From positions 1,612,001 through 1,676,000 of the forward strand of contig NZ_FNUB01000005.1 in NCBI RefSeq assembly GCF_900105985.1: DNA of 64,000 nucleotides, written 5' to 3'. A model generated the notes under the pieces. The model was not told where the DNA came from and made no database searches. It saw nothing but the letters and a program-made list of their open reading frames with translations. Positions 28,914 to 38,989 of the stretch are shown piece after piece. How positions within the stretch are numbered: position 1 is the first letter of the stretch; every line of letters begins with the position of its first letter. The position numbers were made by a program, and so were the translations under genes. The stretch comes from Tenacibaculum sp. MAR_2010_89. GTDB lineage: Bacteria; Bacteroidota; Bacteroidia; Flavobacteriales; Flavobacteriaceae.

Positions 28914-28943
28914 TTGGATTATTAAAAATGTATTATAAATTTG
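28914..28943 (+). promoter_or_regulatory. trp operon promoter
   Basis: TTG at 28914-28916 is followed after 19 bases by TAAATTTG (28936-28943), an exact match to the Bacteroidota TTG-N19-TAnnTTTG promoter. The leader-peptide ATG lies only seven bases beyond, so the transcript should begin at or within a few bases of that ATG. Confidence 0.75.
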
Positions 28944-28950
28944 CCATATC

Positions 28951-29001
28951 ATGACAATACAAAATAACATATGGTGGTGGAACTCTCTTAACTCAAATTA
29001 A
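28951..29001 (+). CDS. trpL: trp leader peptide
   Basis: A 16-residue frame, MTIQNNIWWWNSLNSN, has three consecutive Trp codons (TGG at 28972-28980) and stops at TAA 28999-29001. Three neighbouring Trp codons are extremely unlikely by chance in such AT-rich DNA. The frame sits between an ideal promoter and a terminator hairpin that precedes trpE. By analogy with classical trp attenuation, stalling of ribosomes at these codons when tryptophan is scarce should alter RNA folding and let transcription read through into trpE. Confidence 0.85.
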   Translation: MTIQNNIWWWNSLNSN

Positions 29002-29007
29002 GTGGGC

Positions 29008-29067
29008 AATAACCTGTATATGTAAAATATAAATTAAAAAAGGCTTATCGTGAGATAAGCCTTTTTT
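29008..29067 (+). terminator. trp attenuator (terminator hairpin and possible antiterminator)
   Basis: AAAAAAGGCTTATC (29036-29049) pairs with GATAAGCCTTTTTT (29054-29067) around a GTGA loop, giving a terminator with a T-run 23 bases before trpE. Upstream ATAACCT (29008-29014) can pair with AGGCTTAT (29041-29048) with one bulged base, which would break the terminator. The antiterminator pairing is my inference; the terminator is clear. Confidence 0.8.
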
Positions 29068-29089
29068 GTTTTTAACAACACAAGTAAAA

Positions 29090-30481
29090 ATGAAACAAAC
29101 AGAATATACTACTATATCTAAAAAACAATTAGCAGATACGGTTACACCAGTAGGACTGTATTTAAGATTAAGAGATAAATACTCAAATACATTGTTATTA
29201 GAAAGTTCTGATTATCATAGTAAAGAAGAAAGTTATTCTTTTATATGTGTGGAGCCTTTAATTACTATGAAAGCTAATAAAAATAAGTTTTCTGTTTCTT
29301 TAAAGGGAAAAGAAGTAAGTAGCGAACCCATTGACGGAAATTTTAATAATTTATTTAATCAGTTTACAGAAACGATTAACTTAAAATGTGATGATACTAT
29401 AAAATCATTTAATGGATTATATGGGTATACTACTTATGATAGTGTTCAGTATTTTGAAACAATTAAATTAAATGTAAAAGACGCTCCTTCTGCAATTCCA
29501 ATGATGCAGTATAGTTTCTATAAATTTATTATAGCAATCAATCATTTTAATGATGAAATGATATTAATTGAGAATGTAAAAGAAAGTGAGACGTCAAGAA
29601 TACAAGAAATAGAAACGATAATAAAATCTCAAGCATTTAATACTCAGGATTTTAAGATAGATGGTGAAGAAACTTCAAACTGTACCAATGAAGATTTTAA
29701 AGAGTATGTAAGAAAAGCAAAAGCACATTGTAAAAGAGGAGATGTTTTTCAATTAGTATTATCACGACAATTCCAACAAAAATTTAAAGGAGATGAGTTT
29801 AATGTATATAGAGCTTTACGATCTATTAATCCATCACCATATTTGTTTTATTTTGATTATGGAAGCTTTAAGTTAATGGGGTCTTCTCCAGAAGCACAAA
29901 TTAAGATTAATGAAGGGAAAGCTATTATAAATCCAATAGCAGGAACTTTTAGAAGAACAGGAGATATGGCCGAAGATATTAAGCTTGGTAAAAAATTATC
30001 TGAAGATAAAAAAGAAACTGCTGAACACGTAATGTTAGTAGATTTAGCTCGAAATGATTTAAGTAAGCATGCAGATAATGTTAAAGTAGATGTTTTTAAA
30101 GAAGTACAATATTTTAGCCATGTTATCCATTTAGTATCTACAGTACAAGGAAAAATAAAAGGAAACCCAATTAAAATAGTTGGAGATACATTTCCTGCAG
30201 GAACATTGAGTGGAGCGCCTAAATATAAAGCAATGCAATTAATTGATACTTATGAAAATCAATCACGTGGATTTTATGGAGGAGCAGTTGGTATTATAGG
30301 TTTAAATGGTTCTGTGAATTTAGCTATTGCAATACGTTCATTTGTAAGTAAACAAAATGTATTGTATTTCCAAGCTGGAGCAGGAATTGTAATTCATTCA
30401 AATGAGGAAAATGAACTACAAGAAGTAAATAATAAATTAGCGGCGTTGAAGAAGGCGTTACTGTTAGCAGAAGAAATATAA
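29090..30481 (+). CDS. trpE: anthranilate synthase component I
   Basis: TrpE makes anthranilate from chorismate, using ammonia from TrpG. Starting at the ATG at 29090 the protein has 463 residues, with the chorismate-binding domain motifs GDVFQLVLSRQF, GSSPEAQIKI, NPIAGTFRRTG, DLARNDLSKH and the GTLSGAPKYKAMQLI loop. An N-terminal LLESSDYHSKEESYS segment is of the tryptophan feedback-binding type (LLES). The apparent longer frame begins with a TTG inside the attenuator and is rejected. It is the first structural gene of the trp operon. Confidence 0.95.
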   Translation: MKQTEYTTISKKQLADTVTPVGLYLRLRDKYSNTLLLESSDYHSKEESYSFICVEPLITMKANKNKFSVSLKGKEVSSEPIDGNFNNLFNQFTETINLKCDDTIKSFNGLYGYTTYDSVQYFETIKLNVKDAPSAIPMMQYSFYKFIIAINHFNDEMILIENVKESETSRIQEIETIIKSQAFNTQDFKIDGEETSNCTNEDFKEYVRKAKAHCKRGDVFQLVLSRQFQQKFKGDEFNVYRALRSINPSPYLFYFDYGSFKLMGSSPEAQIKINEGKAIINPIAGTFRRTGDMAEDIKLGKKLSEDKKETAEHVMLVDLARNDLSKHADNVKVDVFKEVQYFSHVIHLVSTVQGKIKGNPIKIVGDTFPAGTLSGAPKYKAMQLIDTYENQSRGFYGGAVGIIGLNGSVNLAIAIRSFVSKQNVLYFQAGAGIVIHSNEENELQEVNNKLAALKKALLLAEEI

Positions 30482-30563
30482 AATATAAATGAGATGTTAG
30501 TATTTTTAAAAGAAGTTTAATTATTTTCTTTATACTACTATCTCTACTTTTAATACTCAGATT

Positions 30564-31139
30564 ATGAAGATATTAATATTAGATAATTACGATTCGTTTA
30601 CCTATAATTTAGTACATATGGTGGAAGATATTACAGGGCAGTTACCAGATGTGTATCGTAATGATGAAATAACAATTAAAGACATTGAAAAATATAATGT
30701 AATTATATTATCTCCTGGACCAGGAATACCAAATGAAGCTGGTATTTTAAAAGAAGTTATAGCTACTTATGCAGGAAGAATACCAATTTTTGGGGTGTGT
30801 TTGGGGTTACAAGCAATAACAGAAGTTTTTGGAGGTCAAATAGAGAACATGGGAGAAGTATTTCATGGTGTTGCAACTGAAATGAAAGTAGTTGATTCAA
30901 AAGCAACTATTTTTAAAGGTATTTCAGAAAAATTTGAAGCAGCTAGGTACCATTCTTGGATTGCTTCTAAAGAAAATTTTCCACGAACGATAGCTATCAC
31001 AGCTGTTGATGAAGAAGGAGAAATTCAAGCTATTCAACATAAAGAGTTTAATGTTTCTGCGGTTCAGTTTCATCCTGAGTCAATTTTAACAGAAGTAGGA
31101 GAACAAATTGTAAGAAACTTTTTAGAAAACGTACAGTAA
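30564..31139 (+). CDS. trpG: anthranilate synthase glutaminase component II
   Basis: The 191-residue class I amidotransferase supplies ammonia to TrpE. It has the nucleophile Cys in FGVCLGLQAI and the His/Glu in AVQFHPESILTE, and starts with ILILDNYDSFTYNLVHMV, typical of TrpG/PabA. An 82-base gap separates it from trpE and one base of its stop overlaps the start of trpD. It might also serve 4-aminobenzoate synthase, as TrpG does in some bacteria. Confidence 0.95.
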   Translation: MKILILDNYDSFTYNLVHMVEDITGQLPDVYRNDEITIKDIEKYNVIILSPGPGIPNEAGILKEVIATYAGRIPIFGVCLGLQAITEVFGGQIENMGEVFHGVATEMKVVDSKATIFKGISEKFEAARYHSWIASKENFPRTIAITAVDEEGEIQAIQHKEFNVSAVQFHPESILTEVGEQIVRNFLENVQ

Positions 31140-32128
31140 TGAAGGAAATATTAAACGAATTATATCAGCATAAACGTTTATCTAAGCAGCAGGCTAAAGA
31201 GGTACTTATTGCAATAGCTAAAGAAAACTATAATGAAGCACATTTAGCTTCTTTTTTAACTGTTTTTATGATGCGTCCAATTACCGTTAATGAATTAGCA
31301 GGTTTTAGAGAAGCATTATTAGAATTAGCTATAAAAGTAGATTTATCAGATTATAATACTATTGATATTGTAGGTACTGGTGGAGATGGAAAAGATACTT
31401 TTAACATTTCTACTTTAACATCATTTGTAGTAGCAGGTACAGGACAAAAAGTAGCTAAGCATGGTAATTATTCAGTTTCTTCCACATCAGGATCATCTGA
31501 TATGCTGGAAAGTTTTGGCTATGAATTTACAAATAATGAGGCAATATTGAAGTCTCATTTAGAAAAAGCGAATATTTGTTTTTTACATGCTCCAAAGTTT
31601 CATCCGGCAATGAAGGCGGTTAGTCCAGTAAGAAAAGCATTGAAGTTAAAAACATTTTTTAATATGCTTGGGCCATTAGTAAATCCAAGTTCGCCACAAA
31701 ATCAATTATTAGGAACTTTTAATTTAGAAGTGGCTCGTTTGTATAATTATATTTTACAAGAAGAAGGTACAAACTATGGAATTGTTCATGCATTAGATGG
31801 ATATGATGAAGTATCATTAACAGGAGGGTTTAAACTCTTTACCAAAAAAGGAGAAGAGTTAATAACCCCTCAAGATTTAAATCAGAACACATTATTACAA
31901 TCAGATATTTATGGAGGTGATTCTGTTGAGGCAGCAGCAAAAATATTTAAAGCCATTTTAAATGGAGAAGGAACAGTAGCACAAAATAATGTGGTTTTAA
32001 CTAATGCTGCTTTTGCATTGACTATAGTTGATGATAAAAAAAGTTTCGAGGATGCTTTTGAAGAGGCAAAGAGTTCATTGATGGGAGGTAAAGCAAAAGA
32101 ATGTTTAAATATATTAATTAGAAGTTAG
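31139..32128 (+). CDS. trpD: anthranilate phosphoribosyltransferase
   Basis: TrpD adds phosphoribose from PRPP to anthranilate. The 329-residue protein has the glycine-rich PRPP motif GTGGDGKDTFNIST, the anthranilate-contacting KHGNYSVSSTSGSSD and the central FFNMLGPLVNPSSP segment. It starts in a one-base overlap with trpG, so translation is coupled. It is a stand-alone TrpD, not fused to TrpG. Confidence 0.96.
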   Translation: MKEILNELYQHKRLSKQQAKEVLIAIAKENYNEAHLASFLTVFMMRPITVNELAGFREALLELAIKVDLSDYNTIDIVGTGGDGKDTFNISTLTSFVVAGTGQKVAKHGNYSVSSTSGSSDMLESFGYEFTNNEAILKSHLEKANICFLHAPKFHPAMKAVSPVRKALKLKTFFNMLGPLVNPSSPQNQLLGTFNLEVARLYNYILQEEGTNYGIVHALDGYDEVSLTGGFKLFTKKGEELITPQDLNQNTLLQSDIYGGDSVEAAAKIFKAILNGEGTVAQNNVVLTNAAFALTIVDDKKSFEDAFEEAKSSLMGGKAKECLNILIRS

Positions 32129-32215
32129 GATATAAATATAAAATGTCATTTGAAATTTAGAAAAGAGAGTATAATTAGACGATAACTATGTTTGATTTGA
32201 CAGAAAGAAAAAAGT

Positions 32216-33004
32216 ATGACAATATTAGATAAAATAGTAGCATTTAAGAAGAAGGAAGTAGCCAAGATAAAGGCTGAAATTCCCGTAAAAAAATTAGTTG
32301 AAAGTCCTAATTTTAAAAACACACCACTATCATTAAAAAAATCATTAACAGATTCTTTTTCAACTGGTATTATAGCAGAGTTTAAAAGGCAATCACCATC
32401 AAAAGGGGTAATTAATGACAAAGCAACAATATTAGAAGTTACAAAAGGATATTTAGATGCTAATGTTGCTGCGCAGTCTATATTAACAGATACATCGTTT
32501 TTTGGGGGAACAATGGCTGATTTAATGGAAGCAAGAACATTAAATCAACAAAAACCAATTTTGCGTAAAGATTTTGTAGTTGATGGGTTTCAAATTGTAG
32601 AAGCAAAAGCAATAGGAGCAGATGCTATACTTTTAATAGCAACTTGTTTAACTGCTCAAGAACTAAAAAATTATGGACAATTAGCAACAGACTTAGGTTT
32701 AGAGGTTTTATATGAGGTTCATACACAGGAGGATTTAGAAAAAATTAGTGATTTAGACAATAAAATTATAGGAATCAATAATAGAAATTTAAAAACTTTT
32801 GAGGTAGACTTAGAGCACTCAATAGCGTTGGCAAATCAAATACCTTCAAGTGCAGTAAAGGTATCTGAAAGTGGAATTTCTGACCCTAGAATTATTACTG
32901 GATTAAAAGAATATGGATTTCAAGGTTTTTTAATAGGAGAAAACTTTATGAAAACAGAAAATCCAGGGCAAGCTTGTCAAGAGTTTATTAGTCAAATTCG
33001 ATAG
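32216..33004 (+). CDS. trpC: indole-3-glycerol phosphate synthase
   Basis: The 262-residue TIM barrel closes the ring of 1-(2-carboxyphenylamino)-deoxyribulose phosphate to indole-3-glycerol phosphate. It shows IIAEFKRQSPSKGVI, the catalytic Lys in PILRKDFVVDGFQIVEA, the Glu in LEVLYEVHTQEDL and NNRNLKTFEVDL, and the phosphate-binding SESGISDPR. It is not fused to TrpF, unlike in enteric bacteria. It follows trpD after 87 bases. Confidence 0.96.
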   Translation: MTILDKIVAFKKKEVAKIKAEIPVKKLVESPNFKNTPLSLKKSLTDSFSTGIIAEFKRQSPSKGVINDKATILEVTKGYLDANVAAQSILTDTSFFGGTMADLMEARTLNQQKPILRKDFVVDGFQIVEAKAIGADAILLIATCLTAQELKNYGQLATDLGLEVLYEVHTQEDLEKISDLDNKIIGINNRNLKTFEVDLEHSIALANQIPSSAVKVSESGISDPRIITGLKEYGFQGFLIGENFMKTENPGQACQEFISQIR

Positions 33005-33005
33005 T

Positions 33006-33626
33006 ATGAAGCTGAAAGTTTGTGGAATGAAGTATGTAGAAAATATTAAGCAAGTAGTAGAAATTAATCCAGACTATTTAGGCTTTATTTTTTATGAAAA
33101 ATCTCAAAGAAATTTTGAAGGAATAATTCCTGAAATTCCTAAAAGTATTAAAAAAGTAGGAGTATTTGTAAATGAGTATTTAGAAATATTGGTTTCATTA
33201 ATTGAAGAATATAAATTAGAAGTTGTTCAATTACATGGTGATGAATCTGTAGCATACATTAAAGAGTTAAAGAAGCATTTACCAAAAGTAAAAATTATAA
33301 AAGTTTTTGGAATTAAAAATGAATTTGAGTTTAAAACTTTACTTCCTTATGAAGAGTATGTAGATTATTTTTTATTTGATACTAAAGGAAAAGAAAGAGG
33401 AGGAAATGGAATAACGTTTAATTGGAGTGTATTAAAAAAATATAACTCAACAAAGCCATATTTATTAAGTGGAGGAATAGGTTTAGAAGAAGTAAACGAT
33501 GTAAAGGCATTTTTAAAAACTCCACAAGCAAAATACTGTGTTGCTTTAGATGTAAATAGCAAGTTTGAAACAGCACCAGGAAAGAAATCAATAGATAAAT
33601 TAAAGAAATTTAAAAACAAATTTTAG
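33006..33626 (+). CDS. trpF: phosphoribosylanthranilate isomerase
   Basis: The 206-residue TIM barrel carries out the Amadori rearrangement before the TrpC step. It begins LKVCGMKYVENI with the catalytic Cys, has the acidic residue in FLFDTKGKERGGNG and the phosphate-binding LLSGGIGLEEV and ALDVNSKFETAPGKKS near the end. It starts one base after the trpC stop, so the two are tightly coupled. Confidence 0.95.
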   Translation: MKLKVCGMKYVENIKQVVEINPDYLGFIFYEKSQRNFEGIIPEIPKSIKKVGVFVNEYLEILVSLIEEYKLEVVQLHGDESVAYIKELKKHLPKVKIIKVFGIKNEFEFKTLLPYEEYVDYFLFDTKGKERGGNGITFNWSVLKKYNSTKPYLLSGGIGLEEVNDVKAFLKTPQAKYCVALDVNSKFETAPGKKSIDKLKKFKNKF

Positions 33627-33656
33627 TTAATAACTAAAATAAACAACACAACAACA

Positions 33657-34835
33657 ATGAAATTTCAACCAGATGAAAATGGGTATTACGGGCAGTTTGG
33701 AGGAGCTTTTGTTCCTGAGTTGTTATATCCAAATGTAAAAGAGTTAGAAGATAATTATATAGATATTATTAATTCTGAAGCATTTCAAAAAGAGTATAAA
33801 GATTTATTAAAACACTATGTAGGTCGTCCAAGTCCTTTGTATTTAGCTAAGCGATTGTCAGAAAAATATGGAGCTACTATTTATTTAAAACGTGAAGACT
33901 TAAATCACACAGGAGCCCATAAAGTTAATAATACAATTGGGCAAATTTTAATTGCAAAGCAATTAGGTAAAACTAAAATTATAGCAGAAACAGGTGCTGG
34001 ACAGCATGGTGTAGCATCAGCAACAGTTTGTGCATTAATGGGGTTAGAATGTATTGTTTTCATGGGAGAAATAGACATTAAACGTCAAGCACCAAATGTA
34101 GCTCGAATGAAAATGCTAGGAGCTAAAGTAATTCCTGCCACCAGTGGAAGTAAAACATTAAAAGATGCCACCAACGAAGCTATTCGTTATTGGATTCAAC
34201 ATCCAGATACCTATTATTTAATTGGTTCTGTTGTAGGGCCACATCCATATCCTGATATGGTAGCACGATTGCAAGCAGTGATTTCTGAAGAAATGAAAAT
34301 ACAGTTAAAAGAACAAACAGGGAAAGAAAACCCAGATGCTATTATAGCTTGTGTTGGAGGAGGAAGTAATGCTGCTGGGGCTTTTTATCATTACTTAGAA
34401 GATTCATCAGTAGAATTAATAGCTGTTGAAGCAGCTGGTTTAGGAGTTGATTCAGGAGAAAGTGCGGCAACTTCTCAATTAGGTGAAGTAGGAGTTATTC
34501 ATGGAAGTAAAACTATTTTAATGCAGGATGAGTACGGGCAAATTGAAGAACCATATTCAATTTCAGCAGGATTAGATTATCCTGGTGTTGGTCCGTTGCA
34601 TGCTTTTTTACATGAAACTAAGCGAGCAAAGTTTATGAACGCTACTGATAAAGAAGCATTAGATGCAGCTTATGAACTAACAAAAATAGAAGGAATTATA
34701 CCAGCGTTGGAAACTGCGCATGCTTTAGCAGTATTAGCTAAAATGGATTTGAAAAAAGATCAAACCATAGTAATTAATCTTTCTGGTAGAGGGGACAAAG
34801 ATTTAGAAACATATATTAAACATTTGGAAGAATAG
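33657..34835 (+). CDS. trpB: tryptophan synthase beta subunit
   Basis: The 392-residue PLP enzyme joins indole and serine to form tryptophan. The PLP Lys lies in [16 protein letters not shown], the phosphate loop is [12 protein letters not shown], and the catalytic Glu sits in [13 protein letters not shown]. The length and N-terminal [13 protein letters not shown] are those of the main TrpB1 type that pairs with TrpA. It starts 30 bases after trpF. Confidence 0.97.
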   Translation: MKFQPDENGYYGQFGGAFVPELLYPNVKELEDNYIDIINSEAFQKEYKDLLKHYVGRPSPLYLAKRLSEKYGATIYLKREDLNHTGAHKVNNTIGQILIAKQLGKTKIIAETGAGQHGVASATVCALMGLECIVFMGEIDIKRQAPNVARMKMLGAKVIPATSGSKTLKDATNEAIRYWIQHPDTYYLIGSVVGPHPYPDMVARLQAVISEEMKIQLKEQTGKENPDAIIACVGGGSNAAGAFYHYLEDSSVELIAVEAAGLGVDSGESAATSQLGEVGVIHGSKTILMQDEYGQIEEPYSISAGLDYPGVGPLHAFLHETKRAKFMNATDKEALDAAYELTKIEGIIPALETAHALAVLAKMDLKKDQTIVINLSGRGDKDLETYIKHLEE

Positions 34836-34915
34836 TAACTAAAAAAATGTAATCTAGAAATTTTTAAAAAGATAACTAAATTATATTATTCATAGGTACA
34901 ATATATACAGATATA

Positions 34916-35686
34916 ATGAATTCAATACAAAATATATTTAATCAGAAAGATAAAGACTTATTGTCTATTTTCTTTACAGCTGGCTTTCCTAAGCTTAATG
35001 ACACTTCAAAAATAATTGAAGAGTTGGAAGCTAATGGAGTTGATTTTATAGAAGTAGGGTTACCTTACTCTGATCCATTAGCTGATGGACCAACCATTCA
35101 GCATAGTAGTTCTGTTGCTTTAAATAATGGAATGAATCTAGATGTAGTTTTCGAACAATTAGAAGCGATAAAAGATACTAATAAAACACCTTTGGTATTA
35201 ATGGGCTATGTAAATCAAATTATTAAATATGGAGAAGAAGCTTTCTGTCAAAAAGTAAAGGATTGTGGTATAGATACTATTATCATTCCAGATTTACCAA
35301 TGGTAGAATATGAGAACCATTATCAAGATTTATTTAAAAAATATGGAATTAGTAATGTGTTTTTAATAACACCTAATACATCTCAAGAACGTATTAAAAA
35401 GATAGATAGTTTAACTGATACTTTTATATATGTAGTGGCGTCAGCATCAATAACTGGGGCTAAAGGTGAAGTTTCTGAAAAACAGGTAGCTTATTTTAAT
35501 AGAATAAAAGCAATGGAATTAAAAAGTAAATTAATTGTGGGCTTTGGTATTTCAGATAATAAAACTTTTACAACTGCTTGTAGATATGCAAATGGAGCAA
35601 TTATAGGTTCTGCATTTATAAAAGAGTTAGATAAACATTCTATTAACGGAATAGCAAGTTTTGTGAAAACTGTTAAGAATTGTTAA
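34916..35686 (+). CDS. trpA: tryptophan synthase alpha subunit
   Basis: TrpA splits indole-3-glycerol phosphate and passes indole to TrpB through a tunnel. The 256-residue barrel has the catalytic Glu in FIEVGLPYSDPLADGPTIQ (with Asp in the same segment), the FLITPNTSQERIKKI loop and the phosphate-binding GFGISDNKTF. It is the last trp gene, 80 bases after trpB, and completes the order E-G-D-C-F-B-A with no missing step. Confidence 0.96.
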   Translation: MNSIQNIFNQKDKDLLSIFFTAGFPKLNDTSKIIEELEANGVDFIEVGLPYSDPLADGPTIQHSSSVALNNGMNLDVVFEQLEAIKDTNKTPLVLMGYVNQIIKYGEEAFCQKVKDCGIDTIIIPDLPMVEYENHYQDLFKKYGISNVFLITPNTSQERIKKIDSLTDTFIYVVASASITGAKGEVSEKQVAYFNRIKAMELKSKLIVGFGISDNKTFTTACRYANGAIIGSAFIKELDKHSINGIASFVKTVKNC

Positions 35687-35750
35687 TGTATTATTAAATA
35701 TTATTAAATTATTGGTTAATAAGGTAATTTAGTAGCATAATTTATAACTT

Positions 35751-38700
35751 ATGCTTACTAAAAAAATAATATTAATAGTTACTTTAATGCTTACGGGCAT
35801 TATTGCGGCGCAAACAACGCTAATACGTCAACCAAAAATTAGCCCAGATGCTTCTCAAATGGCTTTCAGTTATTATGGAGATATCTGGGTATATAATTTT
35901 TCTACAAAACAAGCTAATAGATTAACTGTACATCAGGGGTATGAAGGAAATCCAGTGTGGAAATCTAATGGAAAGGAGTTAGCTTTTTCATCTAACAGAG
36001 CTGGTAATACTAATGTTTTTACTATTCCAGTAACAGGTGGAGTACCTAAGCAATTAACATATTACCCAACAACCAATACACCAACAAGTTGGAATACAAA
36101 AGGAAATATTGTATTTACTACTAAAAGAGTATTTGCAGGACCGGAATGGGATGCTCAAATATATTCAGTAAATGAAAAAGGAGAAACTCCGCAACGATTA
36201 TTAACAGCTTATGGAAGCATGGCTTCAGTTTCTCCAAATGGAAAATTGATAGCTTATGTAAAAGGAGCATGTAGAATAGCAAGAGAAGATTATTCAGGAT
36301 CTGCTCAAAGAGATATTTGGATTTATAATACTCAAACTAAAAAATATCATCAAATAACAACAAGTAATAAAAATGATCATTCCCCTGTATGGGATGCTGC
36401 CGGTAATTTGTACTTTATAGGCGCAAAAAGTGGTCGTTATAATATATATAAACAACGTATTTCTTCAGAAGGAAAAAAAGAAGGAGTAGCATTAGCAATT
36501 ACTAAGCAAAAAAATAATGGAGTTCGTTCTTTTTCTGTGAGTAATAATGGAAGTATTATATATGTTTCAGGAGTAGACACATATAAAATAGAAAATGGTA
36601 ATAGAAAGAAGTTAGCATTATCATTACCTTCAGATAATCGTTTTTACTCCGAAGAAACAAAAAGAGTAAGTAGTAATATTCGAAATTATGCAATTTCGCC
36701 TGATGCAAAACAAGTAGCATTAGAAATAAACGGTGAAATATTTGTTAAGGAAAATAATAAAGATAAAAAAAGATCTAACAATATAAGTAAACATTCGTTT
36801 AGAGACAAACAACCACAATGGATAGATAACAAAACAGTATTATTTATTTCTGATAGAGATGGACATTTTGAAATTTATAGTGCCACTTCGTCTGATACCT
36901 TAGTTGGATTAAATAGAAGTTTGAAAATTAAAATATCTAAGCTAACAAATAGTAAAACTGATATTGAAAATATTATAGTATCTCCAAATAGAAAAAAAAT
37001 AGCATATCAAGTTGGAAGAGGAACTTTAATGATTGGAGATATTAAAAAAGGAACAATAAAAAACTCACAAATATATTCTGATATTTGGTCAGCTGCTGAA
37101 GATTTATCGTGGAGCCCTGATAGTAAATACATCGCATATTCACAAGAAGACTTAAATTTTGATAGTGAAATTTACATTCAATCAATTGAAGATAAAACTA
37201 AAAAAATGAATGTGAGTATGCATCCAAGAAGTGATAGGAGTCCAAAGTGGAGTGCAGATGGAAAGAAATTAGCTTTTTTATCAAATAGAAGTGGAATTAA
37301 TTATGACGTTTGGATGGTTTGGTTACAGAAAGAAGATTGGGAAAAAACAAGAATAGATCACGAAGAGGGTGACTATTATAAAAAAGAAAAAGCTAAGAAA
37401 ACTCCAAAAAAGAAAGGGAAGAAAAGTAAAAAGTCAAAAAAGAAGGAGGTAAATGTAAAAATAGATGAAAACAAAATATATAATCGTTTAGTACAAGTAA
37501 CTTGGTTATCTGATGATGAATACAGTGTAGTATTTAGCCCAGATAGTAAATTTATTTATTTCTCGGCAACTAACCCTGGAACTCAAAAAAGGAATTTATA
37601 TAAAGTAAAATGGGACGGTAGTAAACCTAAATCAATTAGAGGATCAGCAAGAGCGGGTGACTTTACTGAAGTTAAAGGGAAAATTTATTTTACAGCATCT
37701 GGTCGTTTAAAACAATTAAACGCTAAATCTGATAAAATTAAATCTCTACCACATACAGCTACTTATACTACCAATTTTAAAAAAGAAAATGAGCAGGTTT
37801 TTAATGAAGGAATCCGTGCATTGACTGCAGGTTTTTATGATCCTGAATTTCATGGATATAATTGGAGTTCTTTAGTAAAAAAATACAAGCCATGGGTTTT
37901 ATCAGCTACTACTCAGCAAGATTTTTCATACATGTATAATTTACTATTAGGACAATTGAATGCTAGTCATATGGGATACCGTTCAGGAAATCCTGAAAAA
38001 ATAAAAAGTGATAATGTAGGCTTGTTAGGCTTAGATGTTTCTAACACAAATAAAGGAGTACGCGTAAATTATATTTTACCAAATTCTGTAGCAAATAAAA
38101 CTAAGAGTACATTAAAAGTAGGTGATGTTATTACTGCTGTTAATGGACAGGAAATTAGTAAAACAACTAATTTTTATAGTTTAATGAAAAATACAAGAAA
38201 CAACGAAATATTATTAACATTAGCAAATTCAAAAGATCTTATACTTAGACCGCAACGATCATTAAGAAATTTACAGTATGAAGAATGGGTTAATTCACGT
38301 AAAAAATTAGTAGAAAAGTATTCAAACGGTAAGTTAGGATACATTCATATTCAAGGAATGAATATGACTAGTTTTGAACGATTTGAACGTGAGTTAAAAG
38401 CTAGTGGGTATGGTAAAAAAGGAATTGTAATTGATGTTAGATATAATGGAGGTGGTTGGACTACTGATCGCTTAATGGCTGTATTGAATGTAAAACAACA
38501 TGCATACACTGTTCCAAGAGGAGCTACAAAAAGTTTAAAAAATCACACAAAATTCACAAAGAATTACCCATTTAATGAAAGAGCAATTTTATCTGTAAAT
38601 ACAAAACCAGTAGTTGCTTTATGTAATGAGAATAGTTATTCGAATGCAGAAATATTTTCACATGCATTTAAAAACTTAGGATTAGGTAAGTTAGTTGGAC

Positions 38701-38924
38701 AACCAACATTTGGTGCCGTAATATCTACAGGAGGTAGAGGATTACAAAACGGATTTATAAGAATGCCTTTTAGAGCATGGTATGTTAAAGATTCAGGTAA
38801 AAATATGGAGAATGAAGCTCCAGCTACACCAGACTTTTTAATTAAAAATTTTCCAGGATGGAAAAGTCGTGGAGAAGATGAGCAGCTTAAAAAAGCTGTA
38901 GAAGTATTATTAAATGATATTTAA
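35751..38924 (+). CDS. tricorn-like S41 protease with beta-propeller
   Basis: The 1057-residue exported protein (signal about 1-20, ending IIAAQ) has N-terminal beta-propeller repeats of the PD40/WD40 type (SPDASQMAFSYYGDIWV, WKSNGKELAFSSNRAGNTNV and others to about residue 560). A Lys-rich linker follows near 540-570, then a tricorn C1 region, a PDZ domain (VGDVITAVNGQEI) and an S41 peptidase domain. The SHMGY pair and NSYSNAEIFSHAF contain the tricorn-type Ser/His catalytic residues, with an acidic residue near NMENEAPATPDF. It probably degrades peptides in the periplasm. It is transcribed alone. Confidence 0.88.
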   Translation: MLTKKIILIVTLMLTGIIAAQTTLIRQPKISPDASQMAFSYYGDIWVYNFSTKQANRLTVHQGYEGNPVWKSNGKELAFSSNRAGNTNVFTIPVTGGVPKQLTYYPTTNTPTSWNTKGNIVFTTKRVFAGPEWDAQIYSVNEKGETPQRLLTAYGSMASVSPNGKLIAYVKGACRIAREDYSGSAQRDIWIYNTQTKKYHQITTSNKNDHSPVWDAAGNLYFIGAKSGRYNIYKQRISSEGKKEGVALAITKQKNNGVRSFSVSNNGSIIYVSGVDTYKIENGNRKKLALSLPSDNRFYSEETKRVSSNIRNYAISPDAKQVALEINGEIFVKENNKDKKRSNNISKHSFRDKQPQWIDNKTVLFISDRDGHFEIYSATSSDTLVGLNRSLKIKISKLTNSKTDIENIIVSPNRKKIAYQVGRGTLMIGDIKKGTIKNSQIYSDIWSAAEDLSWSPDSKYIAYSQEDLNFDSEIYIQSIEDKTKKMNVSMHPRSDRSPKWSADGKKLAFLSNRSGINYDVWMVWLQKEDWEKTRIDHEEGDYYKKEKAKKTPKKKGKKSKKSKKKEVNVKIDENKIYNRLVQVTWLSDDEYSVVFSPDSKFIYFSATNPGTQKRNLYKVKWDGSKPKSIRGSARAGDFTEVKGKIYFTASGRLKQLNAKSDKIKSLPHTATYTTNFKKENEQVFNEGIRALTAGFYDPEFHGYNWSSLVKKYKPWVLSATTQQDFSYMYNLLLGQLNASHMGYRSGNPEKIKSDNVGLLGLDVSNTNKGVRVNYILPNSVANKTKSTLKVGDVITAVNGQEISKTTNFYSLMKNTRNNEILLTLANSKDLILRPQRSLRNLQYEEWVNSRKKLVEKYSNGKLGYIHIQGMNMTSFERFERELKASGYGKKGIVIDVRYNGGGWTTDRLMAVLNVKQHAYTVPRGATKSLKNHTKFTKNYPFNERAILSVNTKPVVALCNENSYSNAEIFSHAFKNLGLGKLVGQPTFGAVISTGGRGLQNGFIRMPFRAWYVKDSGKNMENEAPATPDFLIKNFPGWKSRGEDEQLKKAVEVLLNDI

Positions 38925-38951
38925 AAAATATTTCAAAACCTACTACACTTT

Positions 38952-38978
38952 AAAACGAAGATATTGCATCTTCGTTTT
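38952..38978 (+). terminator. terminator of the tricorn-like gene
   Basis: AAAACGAAGAT (38952-38962) and ATCTTCGTTTT (38968-38978) form an 11-base stem with a five-base loop and a long T-run. It ends 25 bases before the recQ ATG, so recQ has its own promoter. Confidence 0.85.
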
Positions 38979-38989
38979 TTTTTTATACT

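Noticed and set aside
29066..29089. Longer N-terminus of TrpE from a TTG
   Set aside because: The TTG lies in the T-run of the attenuator; the ATG at 29090 gives a normal TrpE.
37390..37470. A-rich stretch inside the tricorn-like gene as a possible slippery site
   Set aside because: It encodes a Lys-rich linker in an unbroken frame, with intact domains on both sides.
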